Origin: Candidatus Nealsoniibacteriota bacterium
Lineage (GTDB): Bacteria; Patescibacteriota; Minisyncoccia; Minisyncoccales; PWPS01
Direction: 5' to 3'
Assembly (NCBI GenBank): GCA_003551435.1
Contig: PUMQ01000020.1
Coordinates: 1-39,030, forward strand
DNA: 39,030 nt
Program-made: the position numbers and the translations under genes
The notes under the pieces: generated by a model
The model's database searches: none
Told to the model about the DNA's origin: nothing
What the model saw: only the letters and a program-made list of their open reading frames with translations
Shown here: positions 38,947-39,030 of the stretch, piece after piece
Numbering within the stretch: position 1 is the stretch's first letter
Layout: every line of letters starts with the position of its first letter

Positions 38947-39030
38947 GGAGAGGTCGGATAACGGTTATTCCACGAGTTTGCTAAACTCGCGCCCTAACGG
39001 GCTTGAGGGTTCGAATCCCTCCCTCTCCGC
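38947..39030 (+). tRNA. tRNA-Ser (anticodon GCU), at the window edge
   Basis: Class II tRNA. Acceptor GGAGAGG/CCTCTCC, anticodon stem CGAGT/ACTCG with loop TTGCTAA, variable arm GCCC..GGGC, T-arm GAGGGTTCGAATCCCTC, discriminator G73. The sequence ends one base later, so an encoded CCA cannot be judged. Confidence 0.93.

Overview
The window looks like a stretch of a Patescibacteria (Candidate Phyla Radiation) chromosome, most likely a Parcubacteria-type organism. This is inferred from the gene set and not from any search: compact informational proteins (IF-2 without its N-terminal domains, ValS without its C-terminal arm, short YidC and Jag), a DUF4446 protein, several two-helix T4SS_pilin-like proteins, a lamin-tail surface protein, few Shine-Dalgarno sequences and many extended -10 promoters. 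TGA ends several genes (rpmH, tsaE, the second HNH gene), so the standard stop code applies and the UGA-recoded Gracilibacteria/SR1 group is unlikely.

Layout. 1-4554: end of an unknown gene, a terminator, then two secreted/membrane proteins that share a signal peptide plus two-helix pilin-like module. The first also carries an M23 peptidase domain and a cysteine cluster. 4563-9804: the classical bacterial origin neighbourhood, with jag-yidC-rnpA-rpmH-(unknown membrane protein) running left and dnaA-dnaN running right. DnaA-box-like sites lie before dnaA and an AT-rich spacer with short iterons lies between dnaA and dnaN. 9807-15982: a leftward run of PBP1A-like synthase, ruvC, yebC, lamin-tail protein, ruvB and a PilB/GspE ATPase. 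16046-18831: a rightward run of tsaE, tRNA-Ala, tRNA-Ser, DUF4446, infB, tRNA-Cys and tRNA-Leu. 18890-23347: a leftward run of 3D-domain protein, six tRNAs, rplS, an RluA-type synthase and ftsH. 23525-24767: tRNA-Arg, two tandem HNH-nuclease paralogues and tRNA-His. 24825-25975: leftward tRNA-Arg(CCU) and an S1-domain protein. 26061-31499: rightward metallo-beta-lactamase-fold protein, small membrane protein, gyrA, methyltransferase, three pilin-like genes and tRNA-Leu(UAG). 31605-36280: leftward hsp20, PrsW-like protease, valS and tsaD. 36331-39030: 60-bp tandem repeats, tRNA-Glu, leftward recG with tRNA-Arg(GCG), an inverted repeat, and tRNA-Ser(GCU) at the window edge.

Functional themes are replication initiation and topology (dnaA, dnaN, gyrA), Holliday-junction and fork repair (ruvB, ruvC, recG), translation (infB, rplS, S1 protein, valS, 17 tRNAs, tsaD/tsaE for t6A), membrane insertion and quality control (yidC, ftsH, PrsW, hsp20), and envelope/secretion (PBP, M23 protein, five pilin-like proteins, PilB-like ATPase).

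The most unusual signals are: a family of degenerate 7-bp tandem repeats at gene boundaries that also seems to have inserted into tsaD; tandem HNH nucleases lodged between tRNA genes; palindromes beside tRNAs; tRNAs with anticodons that would bypass lysidine and inosine modification (Ile-UAU, Arg-GCG), plus a tRNA-His with an oversized variable loop and a tRNA-Val with C33; and substitutions at normally conserved sites of GyrA, IF-2 and DnaA. No stretch longer than about 300 bases lacks a gene.
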